In this document: one piece after another, positions 8,803-17,424 of the stretch
Layout: each line of letters begins with the position of its first letter
How positions within the stretch are numbered: position 1 is the first letter of the stretch
DNA from: Croceicoccus bisphenolivorans
GTDB taxonomy: Bacteria; Pseudomonadota; Alphaproteobacteria; Sphingomonadales; Sphingomonadaceae
Direction: 5' to 3'
NCBI RefSeq assembly: GCF_001634625.1
Contig: NZ_LRSE01000001.1
Coordinates: forward strand, 186,001 to 250,000
DNA: 64,000 nucleotides
Program-made: the position numbers and the translations under genes
The notes under the pieces: model-generated
Seen by the model: only the letters and a program-made list of their open reading frames with translations
Databases searched by the model: none
What the model was told of the DNA's origin: nothing

Positions 8803-8943
8803 CATATTGCAGGATCGGCACAAGCTCTATCGCCGCATCGGGGCGCGACCATAAACCTTGCGCTTCTTGTTCTGTAATATAACGATATGACCGACCAGAA
8901 AGCGTACGCGATGTCGCGATGGCTGCGGGCGGGAGAGAACTCA

Positions 8944-10248
8944 GTGGCGACAGATCCACGCCAGATCATCGACGCGCAGCCCATGTCCCGCTTTCAATGG
9001 TCGGTCGTGGCCGTGATGGTGGGATTGCTCGCGCTCGACGGGTTCGACGTGCTGTCGATCAGCTTTGCCTCGCCCGGAATTGCCGCCGACTGGGGCATCG
9101 ATCGCGGCGCACTGGGCATTGTGCTTTCCATGGAACTTATCGGGATGTCAGTCGGATCGATCCTGTTCGGACGGATCGCGGACGTGATCGGACGCCGGGC
9201 AACGATCCTTGCCTGCCTGCTGGTCATGGCCACCGGCATGTTCGGGGCGTCGACTTCCACCGGCATCTATTCGCTGTGCGGCTGGCGTATCGCGACCGGC
9301 CTTGGCCTCGGCGGCATGTTGGCGGCCGTGAATGCGGCAACGGCTGAAGTTGCCAATGCCAGGTATCGCTCGCTTTGCGTGGTGTTGATGGCCGCGGGCT
9401 ACCCGCTGGGCAACATCGTCGGTGGCAGCATTTCGGCCGTTTTGCTTGCGCAGTATGACTGGCGCGCCGTGTTCATCTTCGGAAGCGTGGTTTCGCTGTG
9501 CTTCATTCCCCTCGTCTGGCTCCTCGCCCCGGAATCGATCTCGTTCCACATGCACAAGCGCGGACCAGGCGCGCTGACCGGCATCAATTCCGTGCTGCGC
9601 CGCATGCGCCAGCCCGAACTGGACAGCCTGCCGCCGCAAGAGCCGGAGAGTCACAAGCCGGGTATCAAGAGCCTGCTGAAAGGGCAGTTCGCAGTGCCGA
9701 CGCTGGTCATGACCTTCGTCTATTTCGCGCATATCATGACGTTCTATTTCATCCTGAAATGGATACCGAAGATCGTGGTCGATATGGGCTTCGAACCTTC
9801 GGCGGCAGCAGGCGTGCTCGTGTCGGCCAGTATCGGCGGATTGCTCGGCAGCGCGCTGCTCGGCCTGCTCACCATACGCACAAAGGTGTTCTGGCTCACC
9901 CTGATCGCGATAACGCTGTCGGCCGTTGCAGTGGCATGGTTCGGCCAGTCTCAAAGCGATCTTGCAGCATTGTCGACCGTAGCCGCAGTGGCAGGCTTCT
10001 TCACGAATGCAGGCGTTGTCGGCATCTATGCCATCGTCGCATCTGCCTTCCCGACCTCCGTTCGGGCATCAGCCACGGGCATCGTCATCGGCGTGGGCCG
10101 TGGCGGCTCCGCCCTTGCCCCCGCGCTGGCCGGAATGCTGTTTGCCATCGGATATGCGCTCGACACAGTGGCATTGCTGATGGCACTCGGTTCGTTGATG
10201 GCCGCACTTGCCCTACTGCTTGCAAAGCGTGAGATCAGCCCGGCATGA
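8944..10248 (+). CDS. MFS aromatic-acid:H+ symporter (AAHS family), probable hydroxycinnamate uptake
   Basis: Twelve-helix inner-membrane transporter. The family signature LDGFDVLSISFASPGIAADWG opens helix 1 and GRIADVIGRR is the helix 2-3 loop motif. I prefer the GTG at 8944: GGGAGAG lies 6 nt upstream and the resulting N-terminus (ATDPRQIIDAQPMSRFQW) matches the usual start of the PcaK-like family. An ATG at 8887 has no ribosome site and overlaps the second operator half-site. It is divergent from the fer operon and coupled to the MarR gene by ATGA, so ferulate, coumarate or a related acid is the likely cargo. Confidence 0.85.
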   Translation: MATDPRQIIDAQPMSRFQWSVVAVMVGLLALDGFDVLSISFASPGIAADWGIDRGALGIVLSMELIGMSVGSILFGRIADVIGRRATILACLLVMATGMFGASTSTGIYSLCGWRIATGLGLGGMLAAVNAATAEVANARYRSLCVVLMAAGYPLGNIVGGSISAVLLAQYDWRAVFIFGSVVSLCFIPLVWLLAPESISFHMHKRGPGALTGINSVLRRMRQPELDSLPPQEPESHKPGIKSLLKGQFAVPTLVMTFVYFAHIMTFYFILKWIPKIVVDMGFEPSAAAGVLVSASIGGLLGSALLGLLTIRTKVFWLTLIAITLSAVAVAWFGQSQSDLAALSTVAAVAGFFTNAGVVGIYAIVASAFPTSVRASATGIVIGVGRGGSALAPALAGMLFAIGYALDTVALLMALGSLMAALALLLAKREISPA

Positions 10249-10697
10249 CCAGAAAGAAGCATCAGCTAGGCCCGCTGGACGCACTGACCGGCTTTCACAT
10301 GCGCCGCGCCTATGGCGTTTTTCGGCGCGACTTCGATCGTGCGGTCGAAGGTCTGGGCGTACGGCAGGTCTCGCTGGGTGTTCTTTCGGTGATTTCGGCC
10401 AACCCCGGCATCAAGCAAGGCGCGGTAGGCACAATCCTCGACATCCAGCGCGCCAACATGGTCAGCCTGATCGGCGAACTGGCGGAGGCCGGGCTGGTCA
10501 ATCGAGGAGAGGACCCGACGGACCGCAGAGCGATCGCCCTGTCTCTGACGCAAGCGGGACAAGACCTGCTCGACGCCTCACTCGACCGGATCGATACGCA
10601 CGAAGCCAAGCTGCTAACGGGGTTTACTGCGCAAGAGCGGCAACAGCTTACCACCATGCTCGACAGGGTCGCTGCCAACGGCAACGCTGAGGACTAA
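10245..10697 (+). CDS. MarR-family transcriptional regulator of the ferulate block (FerC-like)
   Basis: A 150-aa winged-helix regulator. The DNA-binding segment covers NPGIKQGAVGTILDIQRANMVSLIGELAEAGLVNR with the wing at EDPTDRRAIALSLTQAG, the usual MarR pattern. Its ATG overlaps the stop of the transporter (ATGA), so the two are co-expressed. In SYK-6 a MarR protein, FerC, represses ferBA and is released by hydroxycinnamoyl-CoA; by context this gene is the equivalent, probably acting at the palindrome between the divergent operons. The gene symbol is left blank because identity to FerC cannot be measured here. Confidence 0.83.
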   Translation: MTRKKHQLGPLDALTGFHMRRAYGVFRRDFDRAVEGLGVRQVSLGVLSVISANPGIKQGAVGTILDIQRANMVSLIGELAEAGLVNRGEDPTDRRAIALSLTQAGQDLLDASLDRIDTHEAKLLTGFTAQERQQLTTMLDRVAANGNAED

Positions 10698-11159
10698 GCA
10701 AGACTTTCGGCGTGATGTTTCGGTTGAAGTGGATGGCCGGATCGCCCCGCGGCACATCGATTGGAAGCCGCATCCGAGTGAACCGGTCATGCGGCCAACG
10801 ATTAATGACAGCGCATTACAGCACAGCGATCCTCGTAACGTCATAATGTCGCAAGCGATGCAGTCGGGACCACTAAACCGGGGCAGCCAAGCCCGTTAAG
10901 CCGAAATCCAGAATAACGATTGGTGATCGTAGTCACGTGGATATACAAAGAAACAGCGCTCTGGCCGGACGATCACCGCGCATTACGCACAGCAGGATAT
11001 TGCAATTCAGTAGTCGTCGTTATGAGTGATAATTTGTGAGCAATGCGATAGTCATATCGACAGCCGATTACATCGCTATTGAAAAAATTGTCCATTTTTT
11101 CTAATCGTGCCCGTAATAACCGAACTACGCAAAACCCCCGACGAAAAAAAGGATCGATA
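10698..11159. other. 462-nt AT-richer intergenic region upstream of the MucR gene
   Basis: No convincing coding frame on either strand. Base composition is visibly more AT-rich than its surroundings in the last 200 nt, with TA steps and A/T runs near 11030-11100. Such DNA suits promoter function and, for MucR-type proteins, autoregulatory binding. I see no RNA gene or repeat. Confidence 0.5.
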
Positions 11160-11747
11160 ATGGAACAGGATCCCATGGCGGAAACGCTGATCACGCTGAC
11201 TTCGGATATCGTTGCCGCTCACGTTAGCAATAATTCGGTCGCCGTTGCCGATGTCCCTGCGCTGATCGGCAATGTATATCATGCGCTTGCCGGTCTGGGC
11301 GAAACAGTTAGCGAAGAAATCGCGAAACCGGAACCTGCCGTCTCGATCAGGGCTTCTGTCAAACCCGATTACATCGTCTGTCTTGAAGACGGGAAGAAGT
11401 TGAAAATGCTCAAACGGCATCTTCGGACCCAGTATTCCATGACGCCGGAAGACTATCGCAAGCGCTGGAACCTGCCGGCCGACTATCCGATGGTTGCTCC
11501 CAACTACGCCGAAAAGCGACGCACGCTGGCAAAATCCATCGGCCTTGGCCGCAAGCCTGCCGACGCGGCGAAGGCCCCCGCTGCCAAGGTAGCCGCTCCG
11601 GCCAAGGCGCCCGCGCGCAAGGCTGCCGCACCGAAAGCGGCTGCGCAGAAGGCCGCGCCGAAGACCGCAGCGAAGAAGCCTGCCGCGAAAAAGGCTGCTC
11701 CTGCGAAGCGCGCACCTGCCCGCAAGAAGCAGCCCGAAAAGGCGTAA
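11160..11747 (+). CDS. MucR/Ros-family regulator with histone-H1-like Lys/Ala tail
   Basis: A 195-aa protein. Residues 8-55 match the MucR N-terminus (LTSDIVAAHVSNN) and 68-122 the Ros/MucR DNA-binding domain (CLEDGKKLKMLKRHL, MTPEDYRKRWNLPADYPMVAP). The zinc ligands are degenerate: Cys74 and His87 remain, but the second Cys is Asp77 and the last His position is Tyr92. Residues 131-195 are a Lys/Ala/Pro-rich tail resembling histone H1 or PhaF/AlgP-type tails, likely DNA-compacting. The start at 11160 has AAAGGA 6 nt upstream; a longer frame back to 11079 has no such site. It is a single gene ending at a strong hairpin. MucR proteins act as H-NS-like global silencers. Confidence 0.85.
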   Translation: MEQDPMAETLITLTSDIVAAHVSNNSVAVADVPALIGNVYHALAGLGETVSEEIAKPEPAVSIRASVKPDYIVCLEDGKKLKMLKRHLRTQYSMTPEDYRKRWNLPADYPMVAPNYAEKRRTLAKSIGLGRKPADAAKAPAAKVAAPAKAPARKAAAPKAAAQKAAPKTAAKKPAAKKAAPAKRAPARKKQPEKA

Positions 11748-11756
11748 GTCGATATC

Positions 11757-11792
11757 GAAAGCCGCAGGGGCGTCGATCGCCCTGCGGCTTTC
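11757..11792. terminator. Bidirectional hairpin terminator
   Basis: A perfect 13-bp stem, GAAAGCCGCAGGG paired with CCCTGCGGCTTTC, around a 10-nt loop. It lies between the convergent MucR gene and the ThuA-like gene, and the short T/A runs at the stem base suit termination from both sides. Confidence 0.8.
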
Positions 11793-11795
11793 GGA

Positions 11796-12602
11796 TCATC
11801 CAGCGGCGGGCCGCGCCTTGATCCAGTTCAGACCGCGCCGCAGCAGCAGGTAATATACCGGCAATTCCCACGCACAGCGGTCCACCGTGGGCCACCATTC
11901 GGCCATCGGCTGCAGATCGTAGTGCCCGCGGCAATGACCCAGCGTGTTGTAAAGCACTGCGCCCCTGCCCCGCTCCTTGATGTACATCACCGGATGCACG
12001 CCCGGCGCATCGGCGGCCTCGGCAAAACCGGTGCCCTCCTCTGTGCACTCCGTTTCCAACAGCACATGCAGGTCCCCGTGCGTTTCAAGGTGATAGAGTT
12101 CGTCCGTCGTCTCGAACGGTTCGACTCCGCTGACCAGTTCGTGATCCGGGTCCGCCACCGTCACCGTGTAGGGCGCGATCGGCGGGTGGGTAAGGAACTG
12201 GCTGCCCAGCACTTCCATGAACAGCGGAGCCTCTCGCGGGGCGTGGAACAGGCCATCGTCCATCAGCTTCAGGATCGAGTTCGTGCCGTGCAGCGCATAC
12301 CAGCGCCCGCCAGCCTCGATCCAGTCGCGCAGGGTTTCCTGCGCCGCATCCGATGGCTTCACGTTGCAGGTATAGCTGATGAGGATATCGGCATCACGGA
12401 TTGCGTCGAGGCTCTCGAAATCCTCGAACACCCGGGTGCGAACGCGCGGATCCTCGGCCAGCAGCTTGAGCAGTTCCAGCCGCGCGAAATCGATGTCGTG
12501 CCAGACGCCGCCCGCTATCAGCACGCAGTCGATCCGCGCGGGATGATCCTGCTCGGTTGCCGCGGCCAGCGGATCGGGCCCGTGGTCGATCCGTTCGCTC
12601 AC
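11796..12602 (-). CDS. ThuA-like domain protein
   Basis: A 268-aa protein of the ThuA (trehalose utilisation-like, class-I glutamine-amidotransferase fold) family: IDCVLIAGGVWHDIDFARLELL at the N-terminus, WIEAGGRWYALHGTN in the centre, and a late GHCRGHYDLQPMAEW segment. Members are mostly uncharacterised and often lie next to oxygenases or sugar dehydrogenases. The start is GTG, and the GTGA overlap with the Rieske gene stop shows translational coupling, so it probably acts in the same pathway, as an accessory or hydrolytic enzyme. Specific function unknown. Confidence 0.75.
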   Translation of the reverse strand: MSERIDHGPDPLAAATEQDHPARIDCVLIAGGVWHDIDFARLELLKLLAEDPRVRTRVFEDFESLDAIRDADILISYTCNVKPSDAAQETLRDWIEAGGRWYALHGTNSILKLMDDGLFHAPREAPLFMEVLGSQFLTHPPIAPYTVTVADPDHELVSGVEPFETTDELYHLETHGDLHVLLETECTEEGTGFAEAADAPGVHPVMYIKERGRGAVLYNTLGHCRGHYDLQPMAEWWPTVDRCAWELPVYYLLLRRGLNWIKARPAAG

Positions 12603-14017
12603 GCCTGCGGTCCGCCAAGCTCGCCGTTGATGTATTTCATCATCGTATCCTGGAACTGGCGGATGCGGATTTCCTGATAGTTGCCCAGCTGGACTTCGCC
12701 GTTCTTCGAACAGTGCAGCCCTTCCTGCACATAGGGCAGGTTGTCCATGTCCTGTTCGAACACGTCGCCCAGAATGCCAAGTTCAGGCGCCTCGGTCCAT
12801 TTCTGGTCAAGCGTCAGGAACTTGCGCGGCGCGGCGGCGGGCTTGGGATCGCCCTTCTTCACGCGGGCAAGGATGCGCACGTCCATGACGCAAGTATCGG
12901 GCGTTTTGCCCGGGAACCAGCTGTAGACGATGTTCGGCATGAAGCCGCCCCACGGCGCGAAGTTCGGGAATACGTTGTAGACCAGCGCGTCCAGCACCTC
13001 GGCATCGGTCGCGTCCGAATGGTCGTAGCCCGTGGTCTGGGTATAAACCTCGCGCATCTGATCGCCCAGCGCCTCGCGCGCGGTCTTCCCCTCGGGCACA
13101 GCGATGGCCATCGGGTTGCCGGTGGGATCGTAGTTGTCCGAGCTACGACCGTTGTACTTGATGAACTCGTCGACGATCCACTGCTCGCCCTGCCCTTCCT
13201 GAATGTGGGGACTCATGATGCCGAAGGGCACGAGGTTCACGTTAATGTTATCGCCCCACGTCCGGTACGCGGCATTGGAATCGCCGGTGAACGGCAGTAG
13301 CTGCGGATGCGTGACGATCGTGTGCCAGGCTTCCATGAATGCCTCCATCACGACCTTCCAGTTGGCCGGAACTTCCTTGGCAACGTGCATCACGGTCGCG
13401 CATTCGTCATGGCGCCAGCGCTTGAAGTGGTCGGGCAGCGGCGCGAGGTATTCCTCAAGGCTCGGCCCGCCCTTCTCCTCGCGCAGGAAGACATAGCCCT
13501 GCCACGTCGCGACTTCGGCGTCGGGCAGGTCCATGTTCTTCTTTTCGAGATGCGGGAAGTCCCACTGGCACGGCGCGTGGTTGAAAGAGCCGTCCTTGTT
13601 CCATGTAAAGGCGTGGAACGGGCAGGTGAACTTTTCGGCGGAGCCGTCCTCTGTGCGCAGCTTGCGCCCGCGGTGGAGGCAGACGTTGTGCATGGCACGG
13701 ATCGAACCGTCGTCCTGCCGCACAACGAGATAGCTGCGGCCTGCGTTTTCGTAGACGACGAAATCGCCCGGATCGTTCAGCTCTTCCTCTCGTGCGCAGA
13801 ACTGCCACACGTAAGGCCACATGCGCTCACGCTCTTTCTGCGCGAATCCCTCGCTGGTGTAGCGTTCAGCCGGGATCGGGTCCGATCCGCGATAGGTGTA
13901 GGCTTCCTCGACAAGGATATCGGGCGCGGGCCGTGAATCCCGCTCCATCAGCTCGTTCCAGCTGATCCCTTCACTGCGGTCTTCGCCAAACTTTTCGCTG
14001 ACGTCGATATCGGACAT
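12599..14017 (-). CDS. Rieske non-heme iron oxygenase alpha subunit (1 of 5), atypical iron-site surroundings
   Basis: A 472-aa oxygenase component. The Rieske [2Fe-2S] ligands are Cys113/His115 (CLH) and Cys132/His135 (CPFH); the mononuclear iron ligands are His232 and His237 in EAWHTIVTHP. The bridging residue three before the first iron His is Glu229, and the usual Asn of the DNF motif is replaced by Ala226 (MEAFMEAWH), unlike the other four Rieske proteins here. The start is ATG 14017 with GAGGG 8 nt upstream; an open frame to 15178 is antisense to the SDR genes and rejected. It is coupled to the ThuA-like gene and divergent from the SDR operon. Confidence 0.85.
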   Translation of the reverse strand: MSDIDVSEKFGEDRSEGISWNELMERDSRPAPDILVEEAYTYRGSDPIPAERYTSEGFAQKERERMWPYVWQFCAREEELNDPGDFVVYENAGRSYLVVRQDDGSIRAMHNVCLHRGRKLRTEDGSAEKFTCPFHAFTWNKDGSFNHAPCQWDFPHLEKKNMDLPDAEVATWQGYVFLREEKGGPSLEEYLAPLPDHFKRWRHDECATVMHVAKEVPANWKVVMEAFMEAWHTIVTHPQLLPFTGDSNAAYRTWGDNINVNLVPFGIMSPHIQEGQGEQWIVDEFIKYNGRSSDNYDPTGNPMAIAVPEGKTAREALGDQMREVYTQTTGYDHSDATDAEVLDALVYNVFPNFAPWGGFMPNIVYSWFPGKTPDTCVMDVRILARVKKGDPKPAAAPRKFLTLDQKWTEAPELGILGDVFEQDMDNLPYVQEGLHCSKNGEVQLGNYQEIRIRQFQDTMMKYINGELGGPQA

Positions 14018-14176
14018 GTCGTGCACCCTCTGCATGCTTTGTGAGCCGGACGATGATTTTCCGGCCATTTGGCGCAATCTGGCCTCTGCAAGGAATGGAG
14101 TCACCTTGCCGAAGTCATAGGTTGCCATCGGCGCGCACTCGGCCAAATCTGCAGCCGGATAAATTTGGAGCAGGAT

Positions 14177-14959
14177 ATGTCTGAAAGGCTTGCAGGCAAA
14201 GTGGCACTCGTCACCGGGGGCACTGCCGGGATCGGGGCCGGCGCGGTCCGCCGGCTTGCGGCGGACGGGGCGAAAGTGATCTTCACCGGATCGCGCGCCG
14301 AAGTGGCAGAGCCGCTTTGCGCGGAAACCGGCGCGACGTTCTTTTCCCACCGCGTGCAGGACGAGGGTGGCTGGGAAGACCTGTCGGCCATGATCCGCAA
14401 GGACTTCGGCAGGCTGGACATCGCATTCGCCAATGCCGGAACGGAAAAGGGCGATTCCAGTGTCGAGAACATCACGCTGGATGACTGGAACTTCATCGTC
14501 GGCGTGAACCAGACGGGCGCAATGCTGACGACCCAGCACGCGATCCGCATCATGAAGGACAATCCCGACGGCGCGACCGGTTCGGTGATCATCAACAGTT
14601 CGATGAACGCGCACCGTGCGATGGGCAATTACATGGCCTACTCGGTCACCAAGGCCGCTGTCGTCGCGCTTGCCAAGTCCGCCGCCAACTACTGCGGGCT
14701 TGCCGGATACAAGATCCGCGTGAACGCGATCCTGCCCGGCGTGGTGGAGACGGAGATGATCGTCAACATCATCAATTCCATGCCCGATCCCGCCGCCGCG
14801 CGCGCGATGTACGAAGGGATGAGCCCGCTGAAGCGACTGGCGACCGTGGAAGAAGTGGCGGCGCTCGTCGCGTTCCTTGGTTCCGACGACGCCGCGTTCA
14901 TTTCCGGCGGCGAATATACCATTGATGGTGCAACTACAGCAGGGATGTCGGGAGTATGA
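14177..14959 (+). CDS. Short-chain dehydrogenase/reductase
   Basis: Classical SDR of 260 aa. The cofactor motif is TGGTAGIG near residues 14-21, NAG is in FANAG, the catalytic Ser is in INSSMN and YSVTK is the Tyr-Lys pair. The C-terminus (GGEYTIDGATTAG) is typical of FabG-like SDRs. The start at 14177 has GGAG just upstream. First gene of a three-SDR rightward operon, coupled to the next by an ATGA overlap and divergent from a Rieske gene, so it may oxidise a hydroxyl or diol made by that oxygenase. Substrate unknown. Confidence 0.85.
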   Translation: MSERLAGKVALVTGGTAGIGAGAVRRLAADGAKVIFTGSRAEVAEPLCAETGATFFSHRVQDEGGWEDLSAMIRKDFGRLDIAFANAGTEKGDSSVENITLDDWNFIVGVNQTGAMLTTQHAIRIMKDNPDGATGSVIINSSMNAHRAMGNYMAYSVTKAAVVALAKSAANYCGLAGYKIRVNAILPGVVETEMIVNIINSMPDPAAARAMYEGMSPLKRLATVEEVAALVAFLGSDDAAFISGGEYTIDGATTAGMSGV

Positions 14960-15762
14960 GCAAGCAACTGGAAGGCAATGTCGCTCTCGTAACCGGCGGC
15001 CTGCGCGGCATCGGTCTGGCAGCAGTGCAGAAGCTGCTGGAGAAGGGCGCAAAAGTCTGGATCGGCGACCTGACCGCCGCCGACGATGGCGTGGTATCGT
15101 CCACCCTGTCCGGACTTTCCGGCGATGTCGCCTACGTCCGTCTTGACGTGACCGACGAGCAGTCGTGGATCGACGCAATCGCGAAGATCGACGAGGCGGA
15201 TGGCCGGCTGGACGTTCTGGTCAACAATGCGGGGATCGACGGCACCGGCCGCATTCAGGACATGACGCTGGACCTGTGGCGCAAGGTTCAGGCCGTGAAC
15301 AGTGACGGTGCCTTCCTTGGCGTGAAACACGGCTTCGCGCTGATGGAAAAGAGCGGGAAGGACCGCAAGGGCGGTTCCTCCATCGTCAACGTCAGTTCGA
15401 TCATGGGGTTCGTCGCTTTCCCGGAAAGCGCGGCCTATTGCGCGTCGAAAGGCGCGATCCGCAATTTCACCAAGGCCTGCGCGGTCGAATTTGCCGCCTA
15501 TGGCGTGCCGATCAGGGCCAATTCGGTGCATCCCGGCTTCGTCCAGACCCCGCTGCTGGATGAAGGGTTCCAGCGCATGGTATCGCGCGGCGTTGCCGAA
15601 AAGGCGCAGGACCTGAAGGATCAGGTTGCATCGTCCACGCCGGTCAACCGGCTGGCCGACCCTGACGAGATCGCCACGGCCATCGCCTTCCTTGCAACGG
15701 AAGACGCCAGTTACATGACCGGTTCGGAAGTTGTCGTCGACGGCGGCTATCTGGCGCGCTGA
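14956..15762 (+). CDS. Short-chain dehydrogenase/reductase
   Basis: Classical SDR of 268 aa with TGGLRGIG cofactor motif, NNAG, catalytic Ser in NVSSIMG and YCASK active site. Its ATG overlaps the preceding SDR stop (ATGA), giving translational coupling. An insertion near residues 130-140 (EKSGKDRKGGSS) is shared with the next SDR (DGGKARKGGAS), so these two are closer to each other than to the first. Likely an alcohol dehydrogenase step of the oxygenase-island pathway. Substrate unknown. Confidence 0.85.
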   Translation: MSKQLEGNVALVTGGLRGIGLAAVQKLLEKGAKVWIGDLTAADDGVVSSTLSGLSGDVAYVRLDVTDEQSWIDAIAKIDEADGRLDVLVNNAGIDGTGRIQDMTLDLWRKVQAVNSDGAFLGVKHGFALMEKSGKDRKGGSSIVNVSSIMGFVAFPESAAYCASKGAIRNFTKACAVEFAAYGVPIRANSVHPGFVQTPLLDEGFQRMVSRGVAEKAQDLKDQVASSTPVNRLADPDEIATAIAFLATEDASYMTGSEVVVDGGYLAR

Positions 15763-15779
15763 ATGGACGGGAGGGGACG

Positions 15780-16559
15780 ATGACGATTGCACTGGATAAT
15801 TGCATCGCGCTGGTCACCGGCGCGACAGGAGGGATCGGCCGCGAAATCGTGAAGGCGATGAAAGCCGCCGGCGCGACTGTCATCGCGACCGATCTTGGCG
15901 ACTACGGCGATCATGGCGGGGCCGATCACTATTTCCGCCACGACGTGACGAGCGAGAATGACTGGGACGATATCGCCGCGTTCATTTCGGAAACCTACGA
16001 GCGGCTGGACGTGCTGGTGAACAATGCGGGCATCTCGATAGTCACCAAGATCGAGGAGACGCCGCTATCCGAATGGCACCGGGTGAACGCGGTGAACGTC
16101 GATTCCGTGGTGATCGGCGTGCAATGCCTGCTGCCGCTGCTGCAGGACGGGGGCAAGGCGCGCAAGGGCGGGGCCTCTGTCATCAACTTTTCCAGCGTGG
16201 GCGGGCTGCGCGGCGCGGCGTTCAATGCCGCCTATTGCACCAGCAAGGCGGCGGTAAAGATGCTTTCCAAATGCATGGGAGCGGAATTCGCGGCGCTGGG
16301 TTACAATATTCGCGTGAATTCCGTGCATCCCGGCGGGATCGAAACGCCCATGCTGTCCAGCATCATGGAACGCTATGTCGCACTGGGCGCGGTTCCGGAT
16401 GTCGCGACCGCCGTTGCCGGAACGGTCGCGCGGCACCCGATCGGACGCATGGGCCGTCCGGACGAAATGGCAGGCGGTGTGGTCTTCCTTGCATCCGAAG
16501 CGTCCAGCTTCATGACTTGCGACGAACTTGTGATGGATGGCGGGTTCAGTCAGGTCTGA
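15780..16559 (+). CDS. Short-chain dehydrogenase/reductase
   Basis: Classical SDR of 259 aa: TGATGGIG cofactor motif, NNAG, catalytic Ser in NFSSVGG, YCTSK active site, and a SFMTCDELVMDGG C-terminus. A GGAGGGG ribosome site precedes the ATG. Third and last gene of the rightward SDR operon; it ends 15 nt before the end of a convergent SDR. Three consecutive SDRs suggest several hydroxyl positions or stereoisomers of a polycyclic or alicyclic substrate, though this is inference. Confidence 0.85.
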   Translation: MTIALDNCIALVTGATGGIGREIVKAMKAAGATVIATDLGDYGDHGGADHYFRHDVTSENDWDDIAAFISETYERLDVLVNNAGISIVTKIEETPLSEWHRVNAVNVDSVVIGVQCLLPLLQDGGKARKGGASVINFSSVGGLRGAAFNAAYCTSKAAVKMLSKCMGAEFAALGYNIRVNSVHPGGIETPMLSSIMERYVALGAVPDVATAVAGTVARHPIGRMGRPDEMAGGVVFLASEASSFMTCDELVMDGGFSQV

Positions 16560-16574
16560 ACCCGCGCCGGTGCC

Positions 16575-17351
16575 TTATCGGGTGGTATAGCCCGCATCGA
16601 CCGCCAGGGCATGGCCGGTGACATAGCTGGCCGCATCGGAACATAGCCATGCGCTCGCCTCGGCCACTTCCTCCGGCCTGCCGAAACGGCCGAACAGGCT
16701 GAGTACCGGTGCGAACTCCGCCTCGGTTACGTTCACGTCGTCCATCGCGGCGCGCAGCATCGGGGTGTCGATCGCACCGGGCAGCACGGCATTCACGCGG
16801 ATATTGTGCGGCGCATATTCGACGCTGCCGGTTTTCGTCAGGCCGATCACGCCATGTTTGGCGGCGACATAGGCGGAATTGCCCGCCTGCGGACGCACGG
16901 AACTGACCGATCCGATATTGACGACGGAGCCGCCCTGCCCTTGCGCCATCATCTGCGCGATTTCGTGCTTCATGCACAGCATGACGCCGCGCAGGTCGAC
17001 GGATATCACCCGGTCCCACACTGCCATGTCCGCCTCGGCAATCGGCAGCAGGTCGGGCGCGATCGCCGCATTGTTCACCGCACAGTCCAGCCTTCCGAAA
17101 AGGTCGACCGTTTTTGCGACCAGTGCTTCGACCTCGGCTTCGTCCGCCACGTTGGCGATGACAGCTTCCGCCGTGCCGCCGCTCTCCCTTATCGTTGAAA
17201 CCGTCGCATTGGCCGCAGCGCCGTCGATGTCGGAAACGACGACTTTCGCGCCGCGCGCCGCAAGCAGCCGGGCCGTGGCCTGCCCCATGCCCATGCCGGC
17301 TCCGGTGACGATGGCGACCTTGTCGGCCAGCTTGATGCGGTTTGCATCCAT
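16575..17351 (-). CDS. Short-chain dehydrogenase/reductase
   Basis: Classical SDR of 258 aa: TGAGMGMG cofactor motif, NNAA in place of NNAG, catalytic Ser in NIGSVSS, YVAAK active site. The C-terminus (YVTGHALAVDAGYTTR) is FabG-like. It is convergent with the SDR operon to its left and lies 73 nt after the TetR gene, so it may be the last member of the leftward oxygenase transcript. Substrate unknown. Confidence 0.85.
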   Translation of the reverse strand: MDANRIKLADKVAIVTGAGMGMGQATARLLAARGAKVVVSDIDGAAANATVSTIRESGGTAEAVIANVADEAEVEALVAKTVDLFGRLDCAVNNAAIAPDLLPIAEADMAVWDRVISVDLRGVMLCMKHEIAQMMAQGQGGSVVNIGSVSSVRPQAGNSAYVAAKHGVIGLTKTGSVEYAPHNIRVNAVLPGAIDTPMLRAAMDDVNVTEAEFAPVLSLFGRFGRPEEVAEASAWLCSDAASYVTGHALAVDAGYTTR

Positions 17352-17424
17352 TGTTCTTCTCCCGCGTGGTTTGGCGGGACGATGGAGCAGCGGCTGTTAA
17401 GTGACGACTGTCATTAGAAACAGG

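Noticed and set aside
10698..11159. Small open frames or an RNA gene in the gap before the MucR gene
   Set aside because: Frames are short, lack ribosome sites and overlap the promoter; no stable tRNA-like or terminator-ended structure seen.
14018..15178. Long upstream extension of Rieske 1
   Set aside because: It is the antisense of two well-supported SDR genes; the ATG at 14017 has a ribosome site and gives a normal Rieske length.
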